Positions 45,722 through 55,557 of a stretch of DNA of 64,000 nt are shown one piece after another. The DNA comes from Clostridium ihumii AP5 (GTDB taxonomy: Bacteria > Bacillota > Clostridia > Clostridiales > Clostridiaceae), in the NCBI RefSeq assembly GCF_000612845.1, contig NZ_CCAT010000065.1, positions 62,001 through 126,000 of the forward strand, read 5' to 3'. The position numbers and the translations under genes are program-made. The first letter of the stretch is position 1. Each line of letters begins with the position of its first letter. The notes below the pieces were generated by a model. It saw only the letters and a program-made list of their open reading frames with translations. It ran no database searches and was not told where the DNA came from.

Positions 45722-46303
45722 TTATTTTCTACAAACCAATACACTCTCTTCTGATACATTATATTTGTTACTTATATACTTTTTTATTTCATTTGATGTC
45801 TCATCATTTGTGTTATCTACAGTCATAGCCTTATCATTTCCTATTTCTATTTTTTTTATTTTAGGAACAATACTATCACACAAAGCAACTTCTATACTTT
45901 CAATATTGAAAATTTTCTTTTCTTCATCAAAAGATGCTTTTACACTTGCTGTAAATTTTTTATCACTATATTTTGTTTGCAAATCCTCTATACATTGCTT
46001 TTCCATGTTTTTTTCAAAATTCTGAATTGTATTTTTTATATTTATATCTTTGTACTTTTCATAATCTACTTCATATTCCTTGTCAAAGATATACCCTGTT
46101 GATTTTTCTATTTCATCATAAATATTTATTTCCGAATTAAATAGTTTAACTATCGGATTAAGCATTATAACCACTAAGACAAGCCCTAATACAAATTTGC
46201 AATATTTTTTCATAGAATTATCCGGAAGTATCATTTGTACTGCAGTAATAAAAAACACTGCACTACTTAAAATTATTATAAAATTTCTTAACCCCTCTAT
46301 CAT
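45722..46303 (-). CDS. spoIIIAF: Stage III sporulation protein AF
   Basis: This 193-residue protein has two N-terminal membrane segments (about residues 5-25 and 32-52) and a soluble domain with KYISNKYNVSEESVLV at its end. The start is placed at the ATG at 46303, about 8 nt after AAAGGA; the ATG at 46312 is too close to that site. It is part of the SpoIIIA complex between AE and AG. Confidence 0.9.
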   Translation of the reverse strand: MIEGLRNFIIILSSAVFFITAVQMILPDNSMKKYCKFVLGLVLVVIMLNPIVKLFNSEINIYDEIEKSTGYIFDKEYEVDYEKYKDINIKNTIQNFEKNMEKQCIEDLQTKYSDKKFTASVKASFDEEKKIFNIESIEVALCDSIVPKIKKIEIGNDKAMTVDNTNDETSNEIKKYISNKYNVSEESVLVCRK

Positions 46304-46380
46304 AAAACTCATCCTTTTTCTATTTAATTTGTTAGATTCTTAATAGCTTGTACCAATAAGATTAAATTCAATATCTCTTT

Positions 46381-47553
46381 TTATATAAGTAATGAACTTT
46401 TCCCCGCAACCGCCACAATTGATATCATTATAAAAAACATTATACTTACACTTATTACACATGAACTTATAGTTATTAAGGAACTACCTGCTGAGTCTAT
46501 AACTGATACTATTTTTTTATCACTTATTGGTTCTAAAACTGCTGCTGTAAGTTTATAAATTAAAGCCATTATTAGTATCTTTATTATTGGCATCAAAACT
46601 ATTATAAGTACTACTATCAACCCAACAGTACTTATAGCATTTTTCAAAAGCATCGTATATCCTGCTACTGTTGAGATTGCATCTGATAAAGTTTTTCCTA
46701 CTACTGGGATAAAATTATCTACTGCAAATTTAGCTGTTTTCATAGTAACTACATCTATACTTTTAGCTGCTATACTTCTTATTGTTATAGTCCCTATAAA
46801 TACCGTTAAAAATATACCTTGTATCCATATAGCTGATTTTTTTATTAAATTAGTTAAATTACTTATTTTGTAATCATCACAAATATTATTTACAAAACTT
46901 AATACAAAACTCATTGTTATTAATGGAATTAAGACTAGAGAGTAAAATTTTGCTCCTATGCTACATATACCCATAATTATAGGATCCATTAGCATTGCCT
47001 CAGATAATCCCCCCATACTAGCAAGTAACATCATTAAAACTGGAAATAGTGCTGTTATAAAATCACTCATTTCTTTAATTGCATTTCTTGCAACATCTAT
47101 ACCTATAAAAAATCCTTTTGCTATAATTATTATCATGAGCGAGTAACATGCAAAGTGTGCAATATTCGATATGTTGTCAACTTTAAATGCTTGCTGCAAA
47201 TTATTTAAAAGTGCACATACTATAGCAACTATAATCAATGAGCCTACAAGTTTAAATGAAGCTACAACTTCTTTAAATGCATACATTAAAAAATACTTTG
47301 AAATATCTTTTATAGATAAACCACCATCTCCATTTTTTATATAACTATCTACAAATTCTCTTGGATTTAAATTTCTTAATATCTCATAATCATTTTGAAT
47401 ATTTGATATATAATCGTACAGTGATTCTATCTTTTGTTTTTCTTCTTCTGTCATTTCAACATTACTATTTATATTACTATCACCATTTTGTACAGCTTGT
47501 ACATGAACTGGTATAAATAATATTAAAATTAATATGAATAGAAACTTTTTCAT
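46381..47553 (-). CDS. spoIIIAE: Stage III sporulation protein AE
   Basis: This 390-residue polytopic protein has a signal peptide (about 1-20), then about seven hydrophobic segments. The middle has ALFPVLMMLLASMGG and DNFIPVVGKTLSDA, which are conserved in SpoIIIAE. It is thought to be a membrane core of the feeding-tube apparatus. GAGGT precedes the ATG. Confidence 0.95.
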   Translation of the reverse strand: MKKFLFILILILFIPVHVQAVQNGDSNINSNVEMTEEEKQKIESLYDYISNIQNDYEILRNLNPREFVDSYIKNGDGGLSIKDISKYFLMYAFKEVVASFKLVGSLIIVAIVCALLNNLQQAFKVDNISNIAHFACYSLMIIIIAKGFFIGIDVARNAIKEMSDFITALFPVLMMLLASMGGLSEAMLMDPIIMGICSIGAKFYSLVLIPLITMSFVLSFVNNICDDYKISNLTNLIKKSAIWIQGIFLTVFIGTITIRSIAAKSIDVVTMKTAKFAVDNFIPVVGKTLSDAISTVAGYTMLLKNAISTVGLIVVLIIVLMPIIKILIMALIYKLTAAVLEPISDKKIVSVIDSAGSSLITISSCVISVSIMFFIMISIVAVAGKSSLLI

Positions 47554-47575
47554 ACATATACCTCTTTTTTCACTT

Positions 47576-47959
47576 TTACAACATCTTTAATATAGTTTGT
47601 AAAACACCCATTAGAATTGGCATAGCCAAAGTAAGTATTAATATTTTTCCTGCAAATTCTACTTTAGATGCTATACTACCTTCTCCTGCATCCTTACACA
47701 CTTCACTGCAAAAGGATGCTAAATATGCAATTGCTAAAATTTTGAAAATAACATCTAAATAAATAGCATCAATATTAGCTTTATTAGCTATAGTTTGTAA
47801 AAAGCTTATAACTATGTTTAATTTACTAATCACAAATATAAAAATAATTATTCCTGCTGAAGTACTTACTAATAGTGCTATATCACTTCTATTATGTTTT
47901 AATGTTTGTGCCATAAAGAGAGCTGCAAAAGCAAATCCTACTATTTGCAATATTTCCAT
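47576..47959 (-). CDS. spoIIIAD: Stage III sporulation protein AD
   Basis: This 127-residue protein is almost all hydrophobic, with about four membrane segments and the SpoIIIAD segment AYLASFCSEVCKDAGEGSIA near residue 78. It lies 22 nt upstream of spoIIIAE and 11 nt downstream of spoIIIAC. GGGAGG precedes the ATG. Confidence 0.93.
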   Translation of the reverse strand: MEILQIVGFAFAALFMAQTLKHNRSDIALLVSTSAGIIIFIFVISKLNIVISFLQTIANKANIDAIYLDVIFKILAIAYLASFCSEVCKDAGEGSIASKVEFAGKILILTLAMPILMGVLQTILKML

Positions 47960-47970
47960 AATGCCCTCCC

Positions 47971-48168
47971 TTAAAAATTAACTAATGTTTGTATTGATGA
48001 AAATAATTTTACTACAAGTGTTACAACCATCATTAGTATTATTACTATGCCTGCAAAGTTAACAATAGTTGCATAATCATCTCTTCCTCCACTTTTAAGA
48101 ACTTTGTCTAATATTATAGTAATCATCCCCATTGCTCCTATTTTTAAAATCAATCCAAAATCTAACAT
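47971..48168 (-). CDS. spoIIIAC: Stage III sporulation protein AC
   Basis: This 65-residue protein has two membrane segments around a short loop (KVLKSGGRDDYATIVNFAG), the usual SpoIIIAC form, and is related to SpoIIIAD. GGGGGG precedes the ATG. Confidence 0.93.
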   Translation of the reverse strand: MLDFGLILKIGAMGMITIILDKVLKSGGRDDYATIVNFAGIVIILMMVVTLVVKLFSSIQTLVNF

Positions 48169-48180
48169 TTTACTGCCCCC

Positions 48181-48699
48181 CTAAATAAATATTATTGTAA
48201 TCATAGCTCCTATAGTAAAACCTAAATATCTGTACATTTTTAAATTCTTTTTTAATTTTTCTTCTCCATTTTCTATGTTTTTCTTCAAATTCATTATGGA
48301 CAATTCAAACATATCTTCTTGGCTATCTAAATTTATCTCTCCTAAGGTTTTAGATAAATTTAAGAATATATCAACATCTTCTTTCAAAAATAATAATTCT
48401 TGTTTATATTTCTCAAAAGCCTTATAAAAAGCATCATAAACGCTATCACAAACACCTTCTTCTAAACTTTTCGATATGTGTATGAACACTTTATTTACAG
48501 GTTCTTTACTTCTTTCTGCTACAGTTGAAAATGCTTGATATAATAACGAATGACTATAACTTATTTCATTTTTCAAGTGATACATTGATCTTTCAAATTC
48601 TTTTAAGTTATTTACTCTTTTTTTTAAATTTTCACCATAAAGATATCCTATTAGAGAAGAAGTTATTAAAACTATACCTGCTCCTATAAACTTTATCAC
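48181..48699 (-). CDS. spoIIIAB: Stage III sporulation protein AB
   Basis: This 172-residue protein has terminal membrane segments (about 3-20 and 155-172) and a helical middle with FERSMYHLKNEISY and FLNLSKTLGE, as in SpoIIIAB, which resembles GspF-type platform proteins. It starts with GTG overlapping the spoIIIAA stop by 3-4 nt. Confidence 0.93.
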   Translation of the reverse strand: MIKFIGAGIVLITSSLIGYLYGENLKKRVNNLKEFERSMYHLKNEISYSHSLLYQAFSTVAERSKEPVNKVFIHISKSLEEGVCDSVYDAFYKAFEKYKQELLFLKEDVDIFLNLSKTLGEINLDSQEDMFELSIMNLKKNIENGEEKLKKNLKMYRYLGFTIGAMITIIFI

Positions 48700-49613
48700 C
48701 TACAAACCTCCTTTATTTCTTTGCATTTTTCAAAGTCATAAATATATTCTATTGTTCCTATACCTTTTCTATTACTAAGTACAATTGCTCTTTTAAAAAC
48801 AGCATTTTCCATTACTTCTTTAAATACAGGTCTTTTATATAAATCTTCTATATCAAATCCATGTATAGTTGTTATAAGATTTACACCTGAATTTAATGCT
48901 GCTATTATGCTTTCCATATCACTATGTGTTCCAATCTCATCACAAATTATTACTTCTGGCGACATACTTCTTATTGCCATAATTATGCCTTCACTTTTAG
49001 GACAACTATCCAATACATCTGTTCTATTTCCTACATTCATCTGTGGTATCCCCTTAAAACATGCTGCTATTTCACTTCTTTCATCTATAACAGTTATGTT
49101 TTTACCTTTTAAATTTATACCATCCCCATCAGAAATAATTCTGCAAAGATCTCTAAGTATTGTTGTCTTCCCACATTTTGGTGGAGAAATAATTATTGTA
49201 TTAAGTATTTCTTTATTTCTAACAATATAAGGGATTAAATACTTAGAACAATTTACAACTTCCTTAGCAACCCGTATATTTATTGATGTTATATTTTTTA
49301 TTGTTTTTACCACATTTTTTTCTGTTACTATGGTTCCACACAACCCTACTCTATGTCCACCTCTTATAGTTATATATCCATGTTTTATTTCGTTTTCAAA
49401 TGCATATATAGAATAACTACTTATTTTTTGTAATATAAATTTTATATCTTCTGCACAAGGCTTGTACTCATATTTTTTTTCTATATTATTTATATATAGA
49501 TATATTGGCTTGTCTATTTTTATTCTTATCTCTTGTAATTCATCTAACTTAGTATTATTTTCAACTATCATTCTTATATTCTTAGGTAAAATTTCAAGTA
49601 TATCTCTTGTCAT
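48696..49613 (-). CDS. spoIIIAA: Stage III sporulation protein AA, ATPase
   Basis: This 305-residue protein is the secretion-type ATPase of the feeding tube. It has a Walker A motif (ISPPKCGKTTILRDL, near residue 143), an Asp-Glu Walker B (VIICDEIGTHSD) and NLKGKNITVIDERSEIA. The start at 49613 follows AAAGGA; two earlier in-frame ATGs lie upstream of it. It is the first spoIIIA gene, 170 nt downstream of efp and beyond a strong terminator, so the operon should have its own mother-cell promoter. Confidence 0.95.
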   Translation of the reverse strand: MTRDILEILPKNIRMIVENNTKLDELQEIRIKIDKPIYLYINNIEKKYEYKPCAEDIKFILQKISSYSIYAFENEIKHGYITIRGGHRVGLCGTIVTEKNVVKTIKNITSINIRVAKEVVNCSKYLIPYIVRNKEILNTIIISPPKCGKTTILRDLCRIISDGDGINLKGKNITVIDERSEIAACFKGIPQMNVGNRTDVLDSCPKSEGIIMAIRSMSPEVIICDEIGTHSDMESIIAALNSGVNLITTIHGFDIEDLYKRPVFKEVMENAVFKRAIVLSNRKGIGTIEYIYDFEKCKEIKEVCR

Positions 49614-49701
49614 TTTTATCATCCTTTCATATTCCATTAATATTTAGTACTACATAAAATTATTACAAAATTTCAAAACTTTATTTTATATGTACAAAAA
49701 A

Positions 49702-49741
49702 ATAAGCATAGTAATAACAGTTTTGTTATTACTATGCTTAT
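49702..49741 (-). terminator. Terminator of efp
   Basis: A perfect 18-bp stem (49702-49719 with 49724-49741) with a run of A residues before it, giving T residues on the minus strand. It separates efp from the spoIIIA operon. Confidence 0.92.
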
Positions 49742-49786
49742 CTTAAGGCTTGCTATACTAAATCAAACAAACCTAGCATATGTAGA

Positions 49787-50344
49787 TTAAACTCTTTCCA
49801 TATACTCTCCAGATCTTGTATCTATTCTTATAGTTTCTCCTTCATTTACGAATAAAGGTACTGGAACTATTGCTCCTGTTTCTACAGTTGCTGGTTTCAT
49901 TACATTTGTTGCAGTGTTTCCTTTTACTGCTGGCTCTGTGTGAGTTATTACTAGCTCAACAAAGTTTGGCGCTTCTACAGAGAATGCTTCTCCTTTGTAG
50001 AATTTTATGATTGCAAACATATTTTCTTTTAAGAATTTTATAGCATCTTCAACTTTTTCATGGTTTAGTGGAATTTGTTCAAAAGTTTCTTGATCCATGA
50101 AATAATATAATTCTCCATCTGAATATAAATATTGCATTTCTTTTCTTTCAATTACTGCTTCTTGTAATTTAGCTGTTGGGTTGTAAGTTGTATCTGTTAC
50201 TCCCCCAGTTATAACGTTTCTTAGTTTAGTTCTAACAAACGCAGCTCCTTTTCCCGGCTTAACGTGTAGGAAATCTATAACTGTATAAACTTGTCCATTC
50301 TCTTCAAAAGTAGTTCCTTTTCTTAAATCTCCTGCTGAAATCAT
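49787..50344 (-). CDS. efp: Elongation factor P
   Basis: This 185-residue protein has the three beta-barrel layout of EF-P, with [13 protein letters not shown] at the start, [15 protein letters not shown] around the modification loop, and [20 protein letters not shown] at the end. EF-P relieves ribosome stalling at polyproline. GGAGGT precedes the ATG. It follows pepP on the same strand. Confidence 0.97.
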   Translation of the reverse strand: MISAGDLRKGTTFEENGQVYTVIDFLHVKPGKGAAFVRTKLRNVITGGVTDTTYNPTAKLQEAVIERKEMQYLYSDGELYYFMDQETFEQIPLNHEKVEDAIKFLKENMFAIIKFYKGEAFSVEAPNFVELVITHTEPAVKGNTATNVMKPATVETGAIVPVPLFVNEGETIRIDTRSGEYMERV

Positions 50345-50424
50345 TAGTGTTACCTCCTAATATAATAAATGTTATACCTATTGTTATATTTTAGTATAAC
50401 CATAAGCAATAAAATTAGCATAAA

Positions 50425-51495
50425 TTATTTTAAACATATTAATTCTTTTGGTGATTTTGAAAATACTTCGTAACCATCTTCTGTTACTAATATTATATCT
50501 TCTATTCTTACTCCACCAAAGTTTGGAATATAAATTCCTGGTTCATCTGTTATAACCATTCCTGGTTTTAATATTTCTTTACTTCTGAAATTAACCATTG
50601 GAAGCTCGTGAACTACTCTACCAACGCCATGACCAAGACCATGACCAAAGTATTCACCATAGCCTGCTTCTGTTATTATGTCTCTTGCTATTTTATCTAA
50701 ATCATAACAAGATATTCCTGGTTTAACAGCTTTTAATGCAGCTTCTTGTGCTTTTAAAACTACATTATATATTTCTTTCATTTTTTCATTTGGTTCCCCT
50801 ATAACTATAGTTCTAGTCATGTCAGAACAATATCCATCATACACTACACCGAAATCTAATGTCAAGAAGTCTCCATTTTCAACTACTTTTTCTGTTGCCA
50901 TTCCATGAGGAAGTGATGATCTTACTCCAGATGCAACTATAGAAGGAAATGAAAGTCCAGTTGCTCCTAATTTTCTCATATAGAATTCTAATTCTAAACC
51001 TATTTCTCTTTCAGTCATTCCTGGTTTTATGAATTTTAGTATATGTTCAAAACCTTTATCGGCAATATTTTGAGCTTTTCTCATAATTTCTATTTCTTTT
51101 TCACATTTGATTTCTCTTAATGTTTCAATAACACCATTAAGAGGTATTAACTCACAGCTCACTGCTTCTTTATATGAATTATATAATTCATAAGTTAATA
51201 CATTTTCTTCAAATCCTAATTTTTTTATATTAAACTCTTTAACAATTTTATCTAAAAAAGCTTCAAAAGGTCTTTGATATTCACGTACTTCATAATCTTT
51301 AACTTCTTGAGTTGCTTGTTCTGTAAATCTAGAATCAGTAATAAATATAGCTTTATCCATAGTTATTATTGAATAGCTTTCATCACCTTTAAATCCACTC
51401 ATATAGTTTCTATTAACATCACCTTGTAGTAAGACAGCGTCTAAGCCTCTTTCTGCCATAACTTTTCTTAATGTTTCTATTCTTTTACTAAACAT
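50425..51495 (-). CDS. pepP: Xaa-Pro aminopeptidase-family metallopeptidase
   Basis: This 356-residue M24 peptidase cleaves N-terminal residues before Pro. The metal-binding residues occur in LDFGVVYDGYCSDMTRT, FGHGLGHGVGRVVHE, DEPGIY and GVRIED. It lies directly upstream of efp, a pairing conserved in Firmicutes. AGGTGAG precedes the ATG. The name may equally be pepQ (prolidase); the sequence does not settle which. Confidence 0.93.
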   Translation of the reverse strand: MFSKRIETLRKVMAERGLDAVLLQGDVNRNYMSGFKGDESYSIITMDKAIFITDSRFTEQATQEVKDYEVREYQRPFEAFLDKIVKEFNIKKLGFEENVLTYELYNSYKEAVSCELIPLNGVIETLREIKCEKEIEIMRKAQNIADKGFEHILKFIKPGMTEREIGLELEFYMRKLGATGLSFPSIVASGVRSSLPHGMATEKVVENGDFLTLDFGVVYDGYCSDMTRTIVIGEPNEKMKEIYNVVLKAQEAALKAVKPGISCYDLDKIARDIITEAGYGEYFGHGLGHGVGRVVHELPMVNFRSKEILKPGMVITDEPGIYIPNFGGVRIEDIILVTEDGYEVFSKSPKELICLK

Positions 51496-51616
51496 AATAA
51501 TCTCACCTTTCCCTATTTCTTAGAAGAAATATTAGCTATAAATAATTATTTTAATATATAAGATATATATTTATTTATAAAATTTCTAAGGAGTTAGTAA
51601 TAATTCGGATAATATT

Positions 51617-52054
51617 TTATCTTTTTAATACATTTAGTATACTATCTATTGCCGCGATGTACCCATAATACCCTAGCCCACTAATAACGCCATAGCATCC
51701 TTCACTTATGACACTTTTACGTCTATATTCTTCTCTTTTATAAATGTTGCTAATATGAACTTCGATAGTTATGATGTTATACGCTTTTATTGCATCTAAA
51801 ATAGCAATACTGTAATGAGAGTATGCTCCTGGATTTATAACAACACCATCATATACACCTATTGCACTATGTAATTTATTTATAATTTCCCCTTCACAAT
51901 TGTTTTGATAAAAATCAATTGTCAAATCTTTTGTGTTTTTAAACTTATCTAAAATAAGTTCATTGATATCATTTAAAGATAACTCGCCATAAATGCTAGT
52001 TTCTCTAATACTTAATAAATTAAGATTTGGACCATTAATAACTAAAATTTTCAC
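51617..52054 (-). CDS. aroQ: 3-dehydroquinate dehydratase, type II
   Basis: This 145-residue protein is a type II dehydroquinase of the shikimate pathway. It starts with GTG at 52054 (MKILVINGPNLNLL), behind AAGGTGG; longer in-frame starts have no such site. The motifs VVINPGAYSHYSIA (with the active-site loop) and VEVHISNIYKREEYRRKS are present. aroK, the next shikimate step but two, lies directly upstream. Confidence 0.95.
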   Translation of the reverse strand: MKILVINGPNLNLLSIRETSIYGELSLNDINELILDKFKNTKDLTIDFYQNNCEGEIINKLHSAIGVYDGVVINPGAYSHYSIAILDAIKAYNIITIEVHISNIYKREEYRRKSVISEGCYGVISGLGYYGYIAAIDSILNVLKR

Positions 52055-52167
52055 AATACAAAACCACCTTATTGCAATAAAAAAATCTAACAATAGTATT
52101 TTATCAAAAATAGTCACCCTTTGCAATTGTAAACATTGAATAAAATTCCAATAAATTTATTCACATT

Positions 52168-52674
52168 TTATTTGTTTAATTTTTCAATCATATTAATAAT
52201 ATTATCCAAATTTTCTTCTAAGTTATTGCCTAGATCAATTATTATATCTGCACTTTCATATACCTTAACTCTAGAATTATATATTTTTTTTACTTTATCT
52301 TTATAATTCCCTTTTATTAAAGGTCTATTCTCCACATTTTTTGCTCTTTTTAGTAATATTTCTAAAGGCACTCTTAAATATACTACAATACCTATATTTT
52401 TTAATTTATCTATATTTCTATTATATATAGGCATTCCACCACCAGTGCTTATAATACTATTATCAACATATTTAATTTTTTCTATAACACCTGATTCTAA
52501 ATCTCTAAAAAATTTTTCTCCTTTAACTTTAAAGATTTCATTTATAGTAATTTTATTTTCTTCTTCTATAAGCTTATCTGTATCTATAAAGTTACAATTT
52601 AATTTCTTACTTATTTCATAAGCTAAAGTTGTTTTTCCACTTAAACTCATTCCTATTAAAATTATATTTCTCAT
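52168..52674 (-). CDS. aroK: Shikimate kinase
   Basis: This 168-residue protein phosphorylates shikimate. It has a P-loop (GMSLSGKTTLA, about residues 8-18), an FIDTDKLIEEE acidic motif, FRDLESGVI, and STGGGMP, all typical of shikimate kinase. AAGGA precedes the ATG. It follows the pilus-like genes on the same strand. Confidence 0.93.
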   Translation of the reverse strand: MRNIILIGMSLSGKTTLAYEISKKLNCNFIDTDKLIEEENKITINEIFKVKGEKFFRDLESGVIEKIKYVDNSIISTGGGMPIYNRNIDKLKNIGIVVYLRVPLEILLKRAKNVENRPLIKGNYKDKVKKIYNSRVKVYESADIIIDLGNNLEENLDNIINMIEKLNK

Positions 52675-52686
52675 ATTTTTTCCTTA

Positions 52687-53067
52687 CTATTTATTTTTTA
52701 TAAACTCTATATTAAATGTTACATCCTTCATATTCTTTATATTTATGTTATCTATAGATATAACTTCATCAAAACCTATCAAATATTCTAATATAGATAA
52801 AAGTTCATCATATTGACCATTGAATGAAATAGTATAAATACATCTATCATTTTCCACCTCTATATTATCTATATTTAAATTTTCATAAGAATATAATATC
52901 TCTAGAGCATCTACAAAACCATATGTTTTTTCTATCGTATTTGTCACTGTAACACTTTCATCTTTTAATTTCACATAATTATCTACATATAATTTTACAT
53001 TAAATACACTAATAAGTAAAAAAAATATAATAATTATTTTTAAAACTATAGTATTATTTTTTAGCAT
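52687..53067 (-). CDS. PilO-like inner-membrane pilus assembly protein
   Basis: This 126-residue protein has an N-terminal membrane segment (about residues 8-25) and a short ferredoxin-like C-terminal domain (ISFNGQYDELLSILEYLI...NIKNMKDVTFNIEF), as in PilO. It overlaps the PilN-like gene by 7 nt. Identification rests mostly on gene order ATPase-platform-pilins-PilM-PilN-PilO; the sequence match is weak. It would link the inner-membrane platform to the rest of the machine. Confidence 0.6.
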   Translation of the reverse strand: MLKNNTIVLKIIIIFFLLISVFNVKLYVDNYVKLKDESVTVTNTIEKTYGFVDALEILYSYENLNIDNIEVENDRCIYTISFNGQYDELLSILEYLIGFDEVISIDNINIKNMKDVTFNIEFIKNK

Positions 53068-53495
53068 AATATCACCTTTATTAATTTTTTATCATTTTCT
53101 TCAATGATTGGAGATATAGAACTTATTTTATATATTTTTTCTAATCTTCTAATAATGTCTAAACATTCTTTTTTATTTTCTACTCTTATTAACATTTCTA
53201 CACTATCTTTATTTACTAATATGTTTTCTATGTTTAATCTTTCTGGTTGAAACTTATTATTAAATTTTTTCAGCATATCTGTAGTACTTGTATCTTTTGT
53301 TATTTTATTTTCTGCATTTACATTAGTGGCTTGACTTAATTTTTTATTATATTTATCTGCCTCTAAATTTTTTACACCTAAAAATGAATTTATGAAAATT
53401 AATAATACTACATATATAATTAATTTCTTTTTATAAGTTTGATTAATCTCATATTTTTTCTTTTTAGAAATCATTACAAAAGACTTTTCTATCAT
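53061..53495 (-). CDS. PilN-like inner-membrane pilus assembly protein
   Basis: This 144-residue protein has a Lys-rich cytoplasmic N-terminus, one membrane segment (about residues 24-41) and a periplasmic-type domain. The start at 53495 follows AAAAGGGTG; a GTG 9 nt earlier falls inside that site. Its order between PilM-like and PilO-like genes and its topology suggest PilN, but sequence support is weak. Confidence 0.6.
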   Translation of the reverse strand: MIEKSFVMISKKKKYEINQTYKKKLIIYVVLLIFINSFLGVKNLEADKYNKKLSQATNVNAENKITKDTSTTDMLKKFNNKFQPERLNIENILVNKDSVEMLIRVENKKECLDIIRRLEKIYKISSISPIIEENDKKLIKVILC

Positions 53496-53511
53496 CTTTT
53501 TCACCCTTTTG

Positions 53512-54219
53512 TTATATAATATATTTTAAAAATGTATTCATATCTATATTTAAAAGTTGTGTTGCATTTAACTCCTTTAATTTTTCTTTAAAGTTTTCTA
53601 AATTTGAATAGTATATATTTTTATATTTTATATTACAATCCAAAAAATTATCTATTTCCATTTCTATATGATTTTCATTATATTTTTTAGTTTGTATAAC
53701 CTTATTAAAGATTAATTTATTTTTATATACTTTCAAAAAATATATATAATCTCTATATTGTATAATTAACATATACGTTTCTTTTAAAATCATTTTTGAA
53801 TAGTAATTAATTATATTATTTTGAGTAAAATCTATTTTAATTAAATTTCCATTCTTTACAGTATTGATTTGCAATGATCTTATACTACTTTCGTGTGCAC
53901 AGTACAAAACAATTTTAAAGCAATTTGTTTTTTCTTCTAGCACATCATAATTATAAATTATATCTTCTCCGTATCTTATCAATACTTCATTTTGGATTAC
54001 ATCTCTTAAATATTTTTTCTTCACTTTAGGTACTTTTATTATTTTTATAAAAAGTTCTTGCCCTTCTATGTTTAAGATTATTTTTTTATTTTTCAAATAC
54101 AGCTCTTCAATTTCTTCATTACTTTTATATTCTCTTTTAAATTTTACTTTATTAAATAATTTTTTATTATATTCTAATCCCTTAATATTTTTATTATCAC
54201 CATATATGAAGATTCCCAT
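53512..54219 (-). CDS. PilM-like cytoplasmic pilus assembly protein
   Basis: This 235-residue protein has no membrane segment. The region KKYLRDVIQNEVLIRYGEDIIYNYDVL resembles the PilM pattern in which strands end near a conserved helix. It lacks an obvious nucleotide-binding signature and is shorter than usual PilM (about 350), so it may be a degenerate actin-like fold. The start at 54219 follows AAAGGAG. It lies before the PilN/PilO-like genes. Confidence 0.6.
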   Translation of the reverse strand: MGIFIYGDNKNIKGLEYNKKLFNKVKFKREYKSNEEIEELYLKNKKIILNIEGQELFIKIIKVPKVKKKYLRDVIQNEVLIRYGEDIIYNYDVLEEKTNCFKIVLYCAHESSIRSLQINTVKNGNLIKIDFTQNNIINYYSKMILKETYMLIIQYRDYIYFLKVYKNKLIFNKVIQTKKYNENHIEMEIDNFLDCNIKYKNIYYSNLENFKEKLKELNATQLLNIDMNTFLKYII

Positions 54220-54255
54220 TTTTACTCCTTTCAATTATTTTAGCAATAATTTTTT

Positions 54256-54648
54256 TCAATTTTCAAAGTAAATTTTTCCGCCTTCTTTTATAACGTTATA
54301 ATTGTAAATTTTAATTCTTTTAAATTTATTTAAAAACTTAACTGTTACCTTTTTACTATCCTTTGAGTAAATACCTGTGCTATTGTTGAATTCAACCATA
54401 AAATCTTCATCTTCTTCATCACTTGTATTTTTTAACTTATTATATAATTTACTTAATATAATTTCCTTTGTCTCTTCTTCCTCTTTTTGTGTAATTAAGT
54501 ACTTATTATTAGATTTAAAATATTCTAATACAGTTTGATTTTTTCCAACCATGTATGTACTTAAAATCATTATTATAGCCGTTAATATAATAACCGATAT
54601 CATTACATATCCGTTTTTATATTCTAACTTTTTTCTAATGAATACCAC
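54256..54648 (-). CDS. Minor pilin-like protein, GspK-type
   Basis: This 130-residue protein has a prepilin-type N-terminus: NG-YVMISVIILTAIIM, a Gly before the hydrophobic helix. Position 5 of the mature helix is Ser instead of Glu, which is the hallmark of GspK/PilX-like tip pilins. It overlaps the upstream minor pilin. A GTG at 54648 has no good ribosome site, so the true start is uncertain (a nearby alternative cannot be excluded). Confidence 0.65.
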   Translation of the reverse strand: MVFIRKKLEYKNGYVMISVIILTAIIMILSTYMVGKNQTVLEYFKSNNKYLITQKEEEETKEIILSKLYNKLKNTSDEEDEDFMVEFNNSTGIYSKDSKKVTVKFLNKFKRIKIYNYNVIKEGGKIYFEN

Positions 54649-55139
54649 CTCTCATACTTTATTCCTTCATTGCTTTCTATTTCTACCCAAAACAAATCAC
54701 CAACTTTTTTTGTTTTAAAATTTTTTATGTTTCTTATTATATAGTTTTTATAAGTTGTATCTTCTGGAGTATTCCATCCTTCTTTGTTTAAAACAAATAA
54801 ATTATTATCTATTTGTTTTATAAGCTTAGTAATTTTATATTTGCTTTTGACCCCATTTTTATCCTTTTCTTCTATTTCTTTATGTATAATTATATTATTG
54901 TCTATTATTTCTATTTTAATAACATTTTCCATGGTTTCATGTTCAATGAAATGTAAACACTCTTCTATGTCTACCATATTTCTTTTATATTTAATTTTTT
55001 CATAAAATAATTTATCACAAAGTTTAAATGTACTAATTAGTATTGTAAGTATAATTATTCCTAATGATATCCCAATTAAACTCTCTAATAAAATATATCC
55101 CTTATTTCTTTGCATCCTATATTTTTCTTTTCTTTTCAT
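54624..55139 (-). CDS. Minor pilin, GspJ/PilW-like
   Basis: This 171-residue protein has a basic leader ending KG, then YILLESLIGISLGIIILTIL with Glu at position 5 of the mature helix, as in type IV prepilins. The C-terminal part is beta-rich and contains WGTPEDTTYK. The start at 55139 follows AAAGGA. It overlaps the next gene upstream by 23 nt, suggesting strong coupling. Confidence 0.75.
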   Translation of the reverse strand: MKRKEKYRMQRNKGYILLESLIGISLGIIILTILISTFKLCDKLFYEKIKYKRNMVDIEECLHFIEHETMENVIKIEIIDNNIIIHKEIEEKDKNGVKSKYKITKLIKQIDNNLFVLNKEGWNTPEDTTYKNYIIRNIKNFKTKKVGDLFWVEIESNEGIKYERWYSLEKS

Positions 55140-55557
55140 ACAATCCTTTATAAAATGTACAACTTTCAACTATCTCACCTTTTGAAATTCCATTTATTTT
55201 TACTTTTACATAATCATCTTCTTTTTTTAAATTTATTTGTAAAATTGAATTTTCCTTGTCATACTTAGATGCTATTTTTAAAATTCCACCTTCTGAATAG
55301 TTGTTTAAATCACGTTCATTTAAATATATCTTCTTATCTAATAACGACTCTATCTCTTGAAATTCTGTATTATATATTATAATTTTTTCTGACTTTTGAA
55401 TGTATTTACATATATCATTTTTAGTTTTAATTTTATTTTCAATATTTCTATTAACAATTATAGTTTGTAGAATTAACGTTATTAAAATAAGGACTATACT
55501 CATAGCAACTACTGCTTCTATAATTATATATCCTCGCTTATTTTTTAAGATTGACAT
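55117..55557 (-). CDS. Minor pilin, GspI/PilV-like
   Basis: This 146-residue protein has a prepilin leader ending RG, then YIIIEAVVAMSIVLILIT with Glu at position 5. A short soluble domain follows. A GGTAGGT site precedes the ATG. It overlaps both neighbours, consistent with one operon of minor pilins. Confidence 0.78.
   Translation of the reverse strand: MSILKNKRGYIIIEAVVAMSIVLILITLILQTIIVNRNIENKIKTKNDICKYIQKSEKIIIYNTEFQEIESLLDKKIYLNERDLNNYSEGGILKIASKYDKENSILQINLKKEDDYVKVKINGISKGEIVESCTFYKGLYEKKRKI

Noticed and set aside
53061-54219. PilM/PilN-like genes considered as a DNA-uptake (com) operon
   Set aside because: There are no comG-specific or comE/comF genes here, and the gene order better fits the pilus/type II secretion arrangement.
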